DNA of 64,000 bases, from assembly GCF_019175385.1 (NCBI RefSeq), contig NC_083347.1, positions 122,086,124-122,150,123 on the forward strand. The letters are read 5' to 3'. The DNA is from Lycium barbarum (Eukaryota > Streptophyta > Magnoliopsida > Solanales > Solanaceae). Positions within the stretch are counted from its first letter, which is position 1. Each line of letters begins with the position of its first letter. The notes beneath the pieces are model-generated. The model was not told the origin of the DNA. It made no database searches and saw only the letters and a list, made by a program, of their open reading frames with translations. Positions 33,164 through 45,771 of the stretch are shown piece after piece. The translations under genes and the position numbers were made by a program.

Positions 33164-36100
33164 CTAGGTAGAGTTACCGCCATGATGACTTGTCCTCGGC
33201 CTTAACCCCATTCCCATTGATGATCTACTAACTCCCTCTCTAGATAAGCCTTTTGTAAGCGGATCCGCTACGTTATCTCTTGACTTTACATAGTCAATCG
33301 TGATAACGCCACTAGAGAGGAGTTGTCTAACAGTATTGTGTCTTCGTCGTATGTGACGAGATTTTCCGTTATACATTACGCTCCCTGCCCTTCCTATTGC
33401 TGCTTGACTGCCACAATGTATACATATAGGAGCCAAAGGTTTGGGCCAGAATGGAATATCTTCTATGAAATTCCGGAGCCATTCAACTTCTTCACCGGCC
33501 TTGTCTAAAGCTATGAATTCAGATTCCATAGTGGAACGGGCGATGCAAGTCTGTTTGGATGATTTCCAAGACACTGCTCCACTCCCAATTGTGAAAACAT
33601 ACCCACTCGTGGATTTAACTTCAGACGATCCAGTGATCCAATTTGCATCACTATATCCCTCAATCACTTCGGAATATTTATTATAATGCAAAGCATAGTC
33701 TTGAGTATGTTTCAGATACCCCAAAACTCGTTTCATTGCCATCAAATGTGTGTAATTGGGATTACTTGTAAACCGACTCAGTTTGCTAATGGCACATGCT
33801 ATATCTGGTCGTGTACAATTCATGATATACATCAGACTTCCCAACACTCTCGCATATTCCCCTTGTGATTTACTTTCACCTTCATTCTTTTGAAGTGCGT
33901 AACTCACATCAATTGGAGTTCTAGCAATCTTGAAATCCAAGTACTTGAACTTGTCAAGTACTTTCTCTATGTAGTGAGACTGTGATAATGCTATACCTTG
34001 TGGAGTTCTATGAATTCTGACTCCTAAGATTACATCAGCAACTCCTAAGTCTTTCATCTCAAATTTGCTAGCCAGCATGTGCTTTGTAGCATTTATATCT
34101 TCCATTTCTTTGCTCATTATCAGCATGTCATCAACATACAAACAAACAATGACTTCGTGACCTGGAGTGTTTTTAATGTAAACACATTTATCACACTCAT
34201 TGATTTTAAAGCCATTTGCCAACATGGTTTGGTCAAATTTAGCATGCCATTGTTTGGGTGCTTGTTTAAGTCCATAAAGCGACTTTACAAGTTTGCACAC
34301 TTTCTTTTCTTTACCAGGAACCACAAAACCCTCGGGTTGTTCCATGTAAATTTCTTCCTCCAAATCACCATTTAAGAAAGCTGTTTTAACATCCATTTGG
34401 TAAATTTCAATACCATACACGGCTGCCAGAGCCACTAACACCCGAATGGACGTTATTCTTGTTACAGGCGAGTATGTGTCAAAATAATCAAGGCCTTCTT
34501 TTTGTCTATAACCTTTGACTACAAGTCTTGCCTTATATTTGTCAATAGTGCCATCAGCTTTCATTTTCCTTTTAAAAATCCATTTAGAACCTAAAGGCTT
34601 GTTTCCAGGAGGAAGATCAACCACTTCCCATGTGTGGTTATCTAAGATTGATTGAATCTCACTATTGACTGCCTCTTTCCAAAATGCTGAATCAGAAGAA
34701 GACATCGCTGCTTTAAATGTTTGAGGCTCATTTTCAAGCAAGAATGTCACAAAATCTGGTCCAAAGGAAGTAGATGTCCTTTGACGTTTGCTACGCCTTG
34801 GATCCTTTTCAGTTGGTGTACTTTCCTTTGGTTCTTCCTGCGGTCGTTTAGATCTTTCACTTGACGACTCACATTCAATTTTATACGGATAAATATTTTC
34901 AAAGAATTCAGCATTATCTGATTCAATTACCGTATTAACATGAATTTCGGGATTGTCGGATTTGTGAACCAAAAACCGACAAGCTTTGCTGTTTGTAGCA
35001 TATCCAATAAAAACACAATCCACAATTTTTGGTCCGATTTTTACCCTTTTAGGTAAAGGAACTTGTACTTTTGCTAAACACCCCCACACTTTGAAATATT
35101 TCAAGTTGGGTTTTCTTCCTTTCCATAGTTCATATGGAATGGATTGTGTTTTGCTGTGGGGCACTCTGTTGAGTATTCGGTTAGCTGTAAGGATAGCTTC
35201 CCCCCACAAGCTCAGCGGTAAACCGGAACTTATTAGTAAAGCATTCATCATTTCTTTCAAAGTCCGATTTTCCCTTTCCGCAACTCCATTGGATTGTGGT
35301 GTGTAGGGGGCAGTGGTTTGATGAATGATTCCATATTCTAAACATATCTCTGCAAAAGGAGATTCGTATTCTCCACCCCTATCACTTCTAATCATTTTTA
35401 TCTTTTTATTCAGTTGATTTTCGACTTCATTCTTATATTGCTTAAATGCTTCTATTGCTTCATTCTTACTGTTTAGCAAGTAAACATAACAATATCGAGT
35501 GCAATCGTCAATAAAAGTTATGAAATACTTTTTCCCACCGCGAGATGGTATTGACTTTATATCACAAATGTCAGTGTGTATTAAGTCTAAAGGATTTGAA
35601 TTCTTTTGAATGGACTTATACGAATGCTTAACAAACTTTGATTCAACACATATTTGACATTTAGATATATTACACTCAAATTTAGGCAATATTTCAAGAT
35701 TAATCATTTTCCGCAAGGTTTTGTAATTGACATGTCTTAAACGAACATGTCATAAATTATTTGACTCCAATAAGTAAGAAGAAGGAGATTTTCCATTAAT
35801 AATGGCAACAACCATTACATTAAGTTTGAAAAGGCCCTCGGTGAGGTAGCCCTTTCCTACAAACATATCATTCTTACTAAGTACAAATTTATCACTAACC
35901 AGCACGCACTTAAACCCATTTTTCACGAGTAGTGCAGCTGAAACTAGGTTCTTCCTAATTGATGGAACATGCATGACGTTGTTGAGAGTCAGCATTTTGC
36001 CGGATGTCATCTTCAACAGAACCTTTCCATATCCTTCAACTTTGGAGGTTGCAGTATTTCCCATGTATAGCTCCTCGTCGGGTCCAGCAGGAGTGTAGGT

Positions 36101-37135
36101 TGTAAATGCTTCCTTAACGGCACACACATGTCGAGTGGCGCCAGAATCAAGCCACCACTCCTTTGGGTTACCAACCAGGTTGCACTCAGACAGCATTGCA
36201 CACAGGTCATCAACATCTTCCACCATGTTTGCCTGACCCTTGTTTTTCTCTTTGTCCTTCTTGGGGGCACGGCAGTCGGGAGCTTTATGGCCTGCTTTAC
36301 CACAATTATAACAGTTGCCCTTGAACTTTTTCTTGTTAGGATACTTCTCCTTTCCAGAATGCCTCTTCCTTTTATTGTTCTTTTTCGAAGCAGCATCTTC
36401 AACGACGTTTGCCCCTTCAATCGGTGAACTCTTACGGTACCTCTTATCAGTGGTTTTGTTATCTTCCTCGATCTTGAGACGAATCACAAGATCCTCCAAT
36501 TTCATTTCCTTCCTCTTGTGCTTAAGATAATTCTTGAAATCTTTCCATGAGGGCGACAACTTCTCAATCATTGCAGCCACTTGGAATGCTTCATTCACTA
36601 CCATACCTTCAACAATAAGGTCATGGAAGATAAGTTGAAGCTCTTGAACTTGGGTTCCAACAGTTTTTCCATCCACCATTTTGTAGTCTAGGAATTTGGC
36701 AACCACAAACTTCTTCAAGCAAGCATCTTCGGTTTTGTACTTCTTTTCCAGTGCACTCCATAATTCTTTGGAGGTAGCTACTGCACTGTAGACGTTGTAC
36801 AAATCATCTTCTAAGGCACTCAAAATGTAGCCTTTGCACAAAAAATAATCCTGTTTCCAAGCCTCAGTAACCATGAACTTCTGGTTGTCAGGCATGTCGG
36901 CGGCAGGCACGGGAGGGTCCTCACTGGTGAGCTTTTGCATACCAAGGGTGGTAAGCCAAAAGAACATTCTCTGCTGCCATCCTTTAAAGTTGGCACCGGT
37001 GAACTTCGCAGGTTTCTCAGCCGGTGGCACAGCGGCACGGGTTGTAGGCGTGACCGCTGGTGCAATGTTCACAGAAGGAGTTCCAGTTGCAGAGGGAGTT
37101 CCAGTCTCAGAGGGAGTTTCAGTCTCAATTGCCAT
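33164..37135 (-). pseudogene. Copia element 1 Gag-Pol polyprotein, one in-frame stop
   Basis: Two open stretches, 35750-37135 (Gag and protease) and 33164-35716 (integrase, reverse transcriptase, RNase H), lie in the same frame and are separated by a single TGA at 35750-35752. Order: Gag with zinc knuckle CYNCGKAGHKAPDC; protease WWLDSGATRH; integrase with HTDICD and DRGGEYES; reverse transcriptase with DVKTAFLNG, the YGLKQAP block and active site LYVDDM; RNase H with YSDANW and STMESEF; the end reads [10 protein letters not shown]. This order (integrase before polymerase) is Ty1/copia. The full span is 1324 codons counting both stops, a normal size. The TGA can be explained by one C-to-T change from CGA. 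It is transcribed against RBR2, within its intron. Confidence 0.88.
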
Positions 37136-38099
37136 TCTTTCTTTGTCACTGTCAAATCGACAAACTGTTTTAGTTAATAAAACTAGAATAACAATTAAAT
37201 CACAAACTTAAACGATGAAGATTTTATTTCTTCAAATCGCAGTATACTTATGAACTTTGGTATTCCAACGAAATTTTTATATCTTCAAGTCAGAATACTA
37301 ATATTCATATGGAGTAGAAAACTACAGAAGTTTTAATCTCCTTAAACAGAATACAGATTATAATATTATATAATAAGACAAGCTTTTGAGGGATTACAAA
37401 CTCCCCTAGAGCCAGAACACAGGCGCCAAACTCTTACTTCTTGACAATATTACACCGAAGATATTTGAGGGATTACATACTGGCTTTGAAATTGAAATAT
37501 AGGTTTAGACATCAAATCCAGAGACAATTACCTCAAATGCCAATTTATAGCACACTTGCAAATAACACTACTTTATAAGCTCAAGTGCCAATATATAGAA
37601 CACACTTGAAAGACAACTTTTCTCGTATGCTAAAAGAATGATTTACTTGATTGTAAACTACAAATTTTCTAATAATTTGATTGCTTGTTAGTGTACACAC
37701 AACCCCTATAGAAATTTTTCAGATTTGCCATGTCGACTGATGGAAGTATGTGAATCGTGTATGTTGTATATTTAGATATACTAAATGCTTCACTACATCA
37801 GATCTGTCTCACTAGGATTATACCTGCCAAACTCCAAGAATTGTTTAGGCCCTCCTTTGCTCTCTTCAACTTTAGAAAGTGATTTAACTCTTTTGTAGTA
37901 GATTGATGATCTTTTATGCTATATATAAGTTAAGATGGTTGCAAAAGTTAAGGCAGAACTAGTTCTTTACTTGCATTTTGATGCAAATTATGTCTCTTTT
38001 TTTATTTTTTTATTTTTTGTATGTCATTGTATGAGTTCTCTGCTGCATATTTTTTATTTTGGTGACTGAAAAGAACAGAGTACCTAATGATATTTATTT
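37136..38099. other. Copia leader and RBR2 intron, boundary unresolved
   Basis: The first ~550 bp upstream of the copia gag start should be its leader and 5' LTR. No match to the 900-bp left LTR and no TGGTATC-type primer site is visible. Words such as GAGGGATTACA recur at 37389 and 37468, and CAATTTATAGCACACTTG has a near copy 50 bp later, so it may be a divergent LTR or another insertion. Confidence 0.4.
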
Positions 38100-38396
38100 T
38101 TATGGTGATTGAGTATTAGGAAAGAAGGATAGTAGATAGTTGAATGTTGTTGTACTTTTAGTAGCTTGATTTAGGGATCTGCATAGTTTCTTTTTAGCTA
38201 ATGTGTATTGATATATGTTGTTGCACTTATTTTGTACATTTGCTATTTTGTTGACCCTTTTCCTTCCCACACTTTTGCGTCAGTTACATTTCTTTTGAGC
38301 GGAGGGTCTACCGGAAACAACTTTTCCACCCGTTTGCGTGCATCCTACGTTCTGTAGACCCCACTTGTCAGATTACACTGTCTATGTTGTTGTTGG
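38100..38396 (+). mobile_element. RTE-LINE/SINE tail in RBR2 intron
   Basis: From GTGTATTGATATATGTTGTT onward this copy matches the tail at 8936-9161: TTTTGAGCGGAGGGTCTACC, then GACCCCACTTGTCAGATTAC and a TTG-repeat end. It lies about 220 bp upstream of exon 2 of RBR2. Coding sequence of the LINE is not recognisable. Confidence 0.72.
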
Positions 38397-38877
38397 ATGT
38401 GTATTAAATTAGTAGGAAGAATCGTATTATGAAGCGGGAACTATAGACTCACAGTTTGATAAGTCATTACTATCACAAAACTGCTTGATTTGTACAATTT
38501 TCCTTAACTATTCTGCTGCCACGGAATTGTTGTTTGCTTGTACTCAAAACCTATTGTAGTTACGATAAATCTAGCTAAGAATTCTGATGCATCATTTTGG
38601 TTTAACATTTGCAGGTGTGGATGCTACTTCTGTTATAAATGTGGAGCTGAGTCGACTAATCACCACTGCAAACGCTGTGGTACTTAAAAACATATTTTAT
38701 TTCAACTTATCAGTACTGTTCTTTATTTTTCATTGCCAAATATGAGTCCGCTGTGGTTGTAGCACTATGTTTAGAATATAAATTGTGACTTGCGAGTTAT
38801 AATTCAATTGTATATAGTGGTGATTACATGGAAACATTTCATAGATATGCATATATATAGTTCACCATTCTTCGAAG

Positions 38878-40690
38878 ATCGATCATTTTGTACAGCAACT
38901 ACTACTATACCTCAGTCTTAAACAAGTTGGGGTCGGCTACACTTCTTCATTTAAGCTCATATTATAGGATCAACTGTCTTGTGTCTGCAAAAACAAAAAC
39001 ATATTGGTTCTTCAAACGGAAGGAAACTTACAGAACTAATGCTGTTTGCTGAGATACTCTTTAGTATTTAGGTGTACTGAACGGATTGTAGATATCACCA
39101 GGGGTGCAAAAACTCAAATGCGTGATTTCTTCTTCTGATTTTGCTTTGACGACCTCGTTGATGGAGTGGTTAAATGTGGATATAGATATTCAGATTTGTG
39201 GCTTAGGAGATTATAGTTGGAGAAGTAGCTGAAATATGAACATAGATATAATTGTCTTCTAACTATTTGATTCTTAAGTTCTGCTGATTTAAGAACCTTT
39301 TGTCTGAATGTTTTTGATTATAAATTTGGTAGCTTCTTACCTAAATATACAATTACTATGCCTCTGTCGTAAACAAGTTGAAATGGGCTGTATGAATTCT
39401 CACTGATCATATTACTATTAAATTCATCTCAGGCTAATATTATACTAAAATAAAGTGATTCTATGTCTTTAGCCTCTGCCCATAAATATGCATACACACA
39501 CACACACACACACACACAGAGTTACCATTCTTGGAAGTTCGATCATTTTGCACAACAACAACTACTACTGCACAATTAGTCTCAAACAAGTTGGGGTTTG
39601 TTATATAAATTTCACTTCCTCATTTGAGCTCATATCATAAGATTGATCATTTTGTGTGTGACAAAAAAAAAAATATTGATTCTCCGAGCACGTTCATCTG
39701 TCAACTTGTCAGTGTCATCTTTTTGATGTTGTGATGGAAAATGTTGCATGTCCATCAAGTCTTTGTTCCATTAAAATATATTGGATGTTTACACAAATAG
39801 TTGGCTGGGAACACTTTACATTTCCTAGCTGGTATGTTAACAGTGCAGTTGGGTGGATGACTATTTAGGTTAGTTCTTCAAGATATGTTGTCTTCCAGTT
39901 AAAAGGAAACTAACGGAACTACTGCTGAGATGTGCTTTGGTATTTTAGGTAAACTAGACAGATTGTAGATATCTCCAGTGGTGCAAAATTGCAAATGCAC
40001 AATTTCTTCTTCTAATTTTGCTTAAATTGTTGGATATAGATTTTCAGAATTCCACTTCTTCATTTTAAGCTCATATCAGAAGATCAATTGTTCTGTGTCT
40101 GGCCAAAAGAAGAAAAACATATTGATTGTTCAAGCGACATTTATCTGTAAACTTGTCTTTGTCCTCTTTTTGCTTTTGTGATGGAACATGTAATGTCTGT
40201 CAAGTATTTGTGCCATTAAGGATATATGAGATCTTTGCACAAATAGCCGGCGGGGAGCACATTTTACTTTTCCTAGGAGATTATATATTGATTATACACT
40301 GCAGTTAAGTGGGCGGCTATTTAGATTAATTCTTCAAGATATATTATCTTCCAGGGAAAAGGAAACTAACTTAACTGATGCTGAGATGCTCTTTGGTATT
40401 TTCAGGTAAAACTGGACAGATTATAGATATCTCCAGGGTTGCAAAAACTGCAAATGCATGATTTCTTGTTCTGATTTTGCTTAGATTGTGGATATACATT
40501 TTTAGATTTGTGCATTAGGAGATAGCTAAAGAAATAGTTGAAATCTGAACACATATAGAGGTGACTGTCTTCTAACTATTGGTTTCTTAAGTTCTGCTAG
40601 TTAAAGTACCCTTCGTATGAATGCTGTTTAATGTTGATTATTAATTTGGTAGCTTCTTCCTAAATATACAACTACTCTTTAGTAGTAAAA
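38878..40690. repeat. Triplicated segment downstream of RBR2
   Basis: Three diverged copies, about 38878-39340, 39527-40040 and 40041-40690. Each has AGCTCATATCA-like and GATCAATTGTTCTGTGTC-like words, then AAAGGAAACT, GAGATGCTCTTTGG and a GGTAAAACTGGACAGATT-like border, then GTGCAAAA and ATTTCTTCTTCTGATTTTGC. Several copies also carry AACAAGTTGGGGTCGGCTA, a common plant repeat word. No reading frame is conserved. Confidence 0.75.
39493..39518. repeat. (AC)n microsatellite
   Basis: Thirteen or so CA units between the first and second triplicate copies. Confidence 0.9.
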
Positions 40691-40699
40691 AAATAAGGA

Positions 40700-41113
40700 T
40701 CGGCTATATGATTTCTTAATCAACTCGTTACTTTTAAATTGGTCTTAGGCTAATATTATATAAAATAAAAATAAAGTAATACAAGTTCTTTAGAGTCTTA
40801 CCTGAATATATAGAGTTCACCAAACTAATGAATGCAAGACATATGCCTTTCATGCAATAATTTATCACTTAACTATAATTAATTAATGTATAGTCTTACT
40901 TTAACTTCTACTCCGTAATGAATTAGACAACGAAACTTCAGGCATTTGCAGTTTGCTCCATCTATAAATGGTTAAGCCTACCTGAAAATTCAAAAAAGCA
41001 CCTAGCATTAGTTAATATTCCTCTTCATCTTCAACTTATTCATCCTCTTCTTCCCTCCACCCTACTCATCTTCTTCTTCTTCATCTTCATCTTCTTCGTC
41101 TTCGTGTTCTTCC
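40700..41113. other. Intergenic with CTT-rich microsatellite
   Basis: AT-rich sequence followed from about 41025 by CTTCTTCATCTT-type imperfect triplets. The copia element 2 insertion splits this pyrimidine tract; the other half is at 45994-46170. Confidence 0.7.
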
Positions 41114-41335
41114 TATAAGAGCTTGAAGAAGCTATGGAAAAACTATGTATCTTATTGAATGTTTGAATGAGCTTAAATACACGTTGTTCCTAAGAATACT
41201 ATTCTAACTAAAAGAGAACTCTAGAGACTAATCTATACTAAAGGATAAAGCTAAGAGATAAGCATAACGACATAAGGATAAATATAACAGACTCCTAACA
41301 ACGATAAACGACATCTAGATAATGATGCTCCAATA
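41114..41335 (-). repeat. 3' LTR of TARE1-like element
   Basis: Differs from the 5' LTR at five of 222 positions by eye, all transitions. That is about 2.3%, so a geologically recent insertion. Confidence 0.92.
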
Positions 41336-41343
41336 TGCCCCCC

Positions 41344-41928
41344 TCAAGTTAGGCGAGGTGTTGCTAAGCCTAGCTTGAACAAGTTGCGGTCGAACGCTGG
41401 TTTGGCAAGTGCTTTGGTGAGGGTATCAGCTAGCTGGTCAGCACCATGGACATGGACTATGCGAACTCTGTTGTGTTCAACATTCTTGCGCACAAAGTGG
41501 AAATCCACCTCAACATGTTTCATACGACCATGAAGGACAGGGTTCTTGCTCAAGAAGGTGACACCAATGTTGTCACAATAAATTGTCGAAACTTTGGTTG
41601 GCTTTAGACGCAACTCAATCAGCAAGTTGTGCACCCAGAGTGTTTCAGCAAGGGCATGGGCCACAACTCTATATTTAGCCTCTGTGGAAGAGCGAGCTAC
41701 AGTCCGTTGCTTTCGTGAGCACCAACTAATTGGGTTTTGGCCAAGAAACAGTATATACCCAGAGGTGGAGCTCCTGTCATCGAGATCACCAGCCCAATCG
41801 GCATCAGAGTACATATGGATATTGAGATCGACATCCGGAGATACACGGAGGCCAAATTCGCTTGTACCACAAAGATATCTGAGCACTCTTTTGACAGCTT
41901 TCCAGTGAAGTTCAGATGGTGCTTGCAT
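41344..41928 (-). pseudogene. RNase H region of TARE1-like element
   Basis: Begins QAPSELHWKAVKRVLRYLCG and includes YSDADWAGDLDDRSSTSGY, ARSSTEAKYR and the final DQLADTLTKAL block typical of copia RNase H. It is in a different frame from the preceding reverse transcriptase part, and ends next to the purine tract. Confidence 0.85.
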
Positions 41929-42009
41929 AAATTGAGAGAGCTTATTAACAGCATAAGCTATGTTCGGCCTGGGGAAAGAGAGGTATTGTATCTTGCCAAT
42001 AACTCGACG

Positions 42010-42510
42010 CTAGCGAGTGCCGTCTGTCAACTTGGCTCCATCATCGCGTTTGAGCACCTCAGTTGCACTCATAGGAGTTTTGGCACTTTTGCAATCAGAC
42101 ATGAGTTCGTCATTCAGGATTTCATTGACATAGTTAGCTTGTGAGAGCACAAAGCCATGGGAATTCCGAATGACCTCAACACCCAGGAAGAATGTGAGAT
42201 TCCCAAGGTCTTTTATCAAGAACCGAGCAGCAAGAGAGGAAATAACATGATTCACACTAGTAGTGTTGCTGCCAGTGACGATGATGTCGTCAACATAAAC
42301 CAGAAGGAATGTGACATCGCCGAGACCATGTCGAACAAATAAAGAGCTATCAGATTCTGTCTTGATGAAGCCCATTGATAGCAGATGACCTATAAGCGCA
42401 GTGTACCAAGCTCGAGGTGCTTGTTTCAGTCCATAAATGGCCTTGCGCAGCTTACACATATGAGAAGGAGTTACCTTGTCTGCAAATCCGGGAGGTTGCA
42501 TCATGTACAC
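42010..42510 (-). pseudogene. Reverse transcriptase C-terminal part of TARE1-like element
   Basis: Contains [22 protein letters not shown] and the active site VYVDDII, then FFLGVEV. It overlaps the end of the upstream frame by 10 bp and is shifted relative to it; it stops at TDGTR, before the RNase H frame resumes. Confidence 0.85.
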
Positions 42511-44483
42511 TTCTCATCAAGTTCGCCTTGAAGGAAGGCATTATTGACGTCCAGTTGACGAAGCGGCCAGTGAAAGCGAAGAGCAATGGACAGGATGATG
42601 CGCACTGTGGTAGGTTTGACAACAGGGCTGAAAGTAGCATGAAAGTCAATTCCGGGTCTCTGAGTAAAGCCCTTCGCAACCAGCCGCGCCTTGTAGCGAT
42701 CAACAGAACCATCTGCTTTCCTTTTGATCCTGAAAAGCCACTTACAAGCCACAATATTTTTAGAAGGATCATGTGGAACAAGTTTCCAAGTACGGTTTTT
42801 CATTAAAGCATCAAGTTCATGTTTCATCGCTTCGCGCCACTCGGGGTATTTTTGTGCTTGTTTCACAGTAGTGGCTGTGATAATGAGGGTCAAGTTTGCT
42901 AGGTAATCAAAGATTTGTTTAGGTTTGCTGATGTTGTTCTGGGACCTAGTGACAACACGATTTACGGGAGACGGACAGTGAGGCGGGGATGGGGCCAGTT
43001 CGGGCAACAGTTCTGGGGCAGGTTGGCGTGAAGCCATGGATGGTAATAGGGGAAGATTTCTACGTTGATATACTAACAGTGGGGTTGTGGAACTGGTTGT
43101 AGGTTTGGTTGTGGGTGTAGACGTATTTATAGGTAGGGATTGGGGTTGTATAGATGAGGGTAGAATTGGGGATGGACTGAAACTTAGGTTCTGGGAATTA
43201 GGAATTGTAGTAGGAGAGGGAGAGAGAGTCTTACCTGAAGAAGAAGTATGCAAAGGCTCTGAAATTGTTTCATCCGCTGGTGGAGACTCGAAAAACTTGG
43301 ACTGCGAGGTAGAGTTAGAGGAGGGGATTGCTGGAGAAGACGCAGTGGATTGGGACATACTGTTTTTCTTGGGTGCGTCAATATTGAGGGGTTGGGGCAG
43401 AGCTGGAATAATGGGAAGGGGAGGGGGGATTTTGCAAGAATTAGTAATTGTAGTATCAGTCCATTCCAAGTTAGAACGCTTAAATGTAATATTGGAGAAC
43501 AAGGTTTTAAAAGGAAAATTATTCTCAACAAACCTTACATCGCGGGATAAATAAACCTTAGACGTATTTGGATCAAAACACTGGTGACAATAGTGGGATA
43601 ATGAGAATCCGAGATAGATACATGGTGTGGATCTGGGTTCGAGTTTATTTTTGGAGTAGGGTTTAAGCCATGGATAGCATAAGCAACCAAAAATTCGGAG
43701 GGAACTGTAATCCGGTGGTTTTCCAAGTAATCGGTGGAACGGGGATTGATTATCTAACTGAGAAGTGGGCAAACGGTTAATGAGGTAGACAACATGATGA
43801 CACGCAAAAGACCAAAACTGGGGTGGAAGAGACGCCTCATGTAAGATTGTTCTTGCAGTTTCGACGATATGACGATGTCGACACTCCGCAAGGGCAACTC
43901 GTTGGGGCGTATAAGGTGGGGTAGAAAGGTGTTCAATGCCGTGAAGAGAGAGATAAGAATCAAGACTTTTATACTCTCCTCCGCCATCAGTGTAAAGTGA
44001 TAAAATTTTGGTGTCAAAGTGTTTTTCCATCAGAGGATGGAATTTTTGAAAAAGTTCTTTAACTTCACTTTTATTCTTTAAAGTGTAAAGCCAAGTGTAT
44101 TTGGTATATTGATCAACAAAAATACAGTAATACAATTTTTTGTCGAGAGATAAAACTGGTGATGGCCCCCATAAGTCACTGAAAATAATTTGAAGCGGTT
44201 TAGAGCTACACAAAGTTAATTGGCTAAATGGATGCCGATGGGCTTTATTAGATAAGCAGGAATTACAATGAGAAAAATTGTCTCGCTCATGAAATGGTAG
44301 CGAGAATTTATTTAAAATAAACCTAAGAACTCTAGAGTGGGGGTGACCCAGTCGTTGATGCCAAGTGGTGAGGGGAGGGAATGAGACGGACATGTGAGCT
44401 TGGGGATGTGAGACAGGCCACTCATACAGTCCATTGTTGTTCCGGCCGTGCACCAACGGTTTGCGCGTTTTCAGATCCTTCAC
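42501..44483 (-). pseudogene. Integrase and reverse transcriptase N-terminal part of TARE1-like element
   Basis: 660 codons. Integrase zinc region [10 protein letters not shown] with CNSC, catalytic core FSDLWGP and [11 protein letters not shown], then a Ser/Pro/Thr-rich linker, then reverse transcriptase [23 protein letters not shown] and [13 protein letters not shown]. The frame ends at DEKCT, where the next part continues in another frame. The catalytic aspartates and glutamate of integrase look present. Confidence 0.85.
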
Positions 44484-45702
44484 AAAAAAATCAAAGGGGA
44501 AAATTCAATAGACTTTAGGTTATCTTGACAAAATTTGGACACAGAGAGAAGGTTGAGTTTAATGGATGGGACACACAAAGTGTCGGTTAGTTTAAAAACA
44601 TTATTTGATGCATTTAAATTAGTAGAACCAGTGTGTGAAATGGGAATTTTGTTACCATCACCCATGGAGACGTCCTCGTTACCGTTATACGGTTTTAGGT
44701 TGTGCGGCTCCGTTGTGATGTGGTGAGTGGCTCCTGAGTCGACTACCCAAGGGTTGGTGGAAGCATTGAATCCAGCAGCATAGTTGGCGAAGGCCTGAAG
44801 GTGATCATGGGATTTAGAGCGACAAACATTGGCGGTGTGGCCAATCCTGTTACATAGTTGGCAGCGAACAACAGTATTTGGGCTCGTGTTTGGCTGTTGC
44901 TGTGGTTGAGTACTAGAGTGTGAATTCTGGCGCCCATTCTGGAAATTATTGTTCTGCTTGCGATTGTTGCGATAATTTGTATTTGTGGCAACTGCAGCAG
45001 TGATGGGGCTGGATAGTTTCTTAGCATCCTCGTGACGGAGGAAGAGTTCATGGTCTAGTAACTTTTCAAAAGGTTCCTCATAGGTGACATTTGTGTCACG
45101 TGCACGAATGGCAGCAGAAATCTCACGAAACTCAGGGCCTAGACCACTGAGTATTTTGACGATGAGTTCGGGGTTGGACACAGGGGCATCTGCAGTGGCT
45201 AACTCATCTGAGAGGGACCGAATAGTTTGAGGATATTCGGTGATGGAGCGAGAGTCTTTACTGATGCGGGCAAGTTGATCACGCAGGCTGAAGACCCTGG
45301 TTTGAGACCTATTTACATAGGTGGTATGCAAGGCGTCCCAAGCCGTTTTTGCCGAGTCGGCTGCAGCAACAGTGGAGGCAATGGTGGGTTCAACAGAGGC
45401 CATAAGGGCGTTCTGAATGAGTTGGTCCTGACGGAACCAAGGTAAAAAAGCAGGATTGGGTGATATGTTTGTGCCAAGGGTGATAGTGCGACTCGGGGCC
45501 GGAGTGGTCCCATCAAGATGACCGAAAAGATTGTAGCCACACATAAGCATGGAAAATTGAGCTTTCCATGTGGCAAAGTTATGGCCACCGCTGAGTTTGA
45601 TAGGTAATTGGAAGCAGGATTGAACTGAATAATGATGTTGGTACCGGTTGTGTTGTCAGCATTGACAACTCTGAAATTGTTGTTGTTGCCATTGGTACCC
45701 AT
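44480..45702 (-). pseudogene. Gag and protease of TARE1-like element, frameshifted
   Basis: The start (MGTNGNNNNFRVVNA at 45702) is in one frame and the body (from about 45550) in another, so a shift lies near 45550-45560. The body has the copia Gag pattern (AWDALHTTYVNRSQTRV), zinc knuckle CQLCNRIGHTANVC and protease VVDSGATHH. It then meets the integrase frame with a 4-bp overlap in a different frame. Confidence 0.85.
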
Positions 45703-45771
45703 CTGAGTATGTTGGAGAGGGAAAAAAAAAGTTGGATCGTACTCGTTAGAGTTGTGTTGGCTGTGATACCA

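Larger units (their letters stand above)
30445..38687 (+). pseudogene. RBR2: 5'-truncated RBR E3 ligase, large intron
   Basis: Join(30445..30926, 38615..38687) would give 184 residues. Donor ATGCAG|GTCAGT and acceptor TTTGCAG|GTGTGG match RBR1 in position and phase. The frame keeps the last RING1 pair (SCPVLGC), the complete IBR (CPLKDC, CPEC, CAKC, H and C ligands) and RING2 with predicted catalytic C155 in RSSGC; exon 2 ends HHCKRCGT. The first RING1 zinc-binding half, needed for E2 docking, is absent; the sequence breaks down just before it, into a short direct repeat (GTGCTAC-CCAAAAAT at about 30431 and 30488). The intron is 7.7 kb and holds a MITE and a copia element. Probably a pseudogene, though the surviving exons have no stops. 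Confidence 0.75.

Noticed and set aside
36128..37211. Several plus-strand frames of 70-112 codons
   Set aside because: They are antisense shadows of the copia Gag; no domain, no start context.
42157..43554. Plus-strand frames of 61-155 codons over the TARE1-like element
   Set aside because: Antisense shadows of integrase/reverse transcriptase and its Ser/Pro linker.
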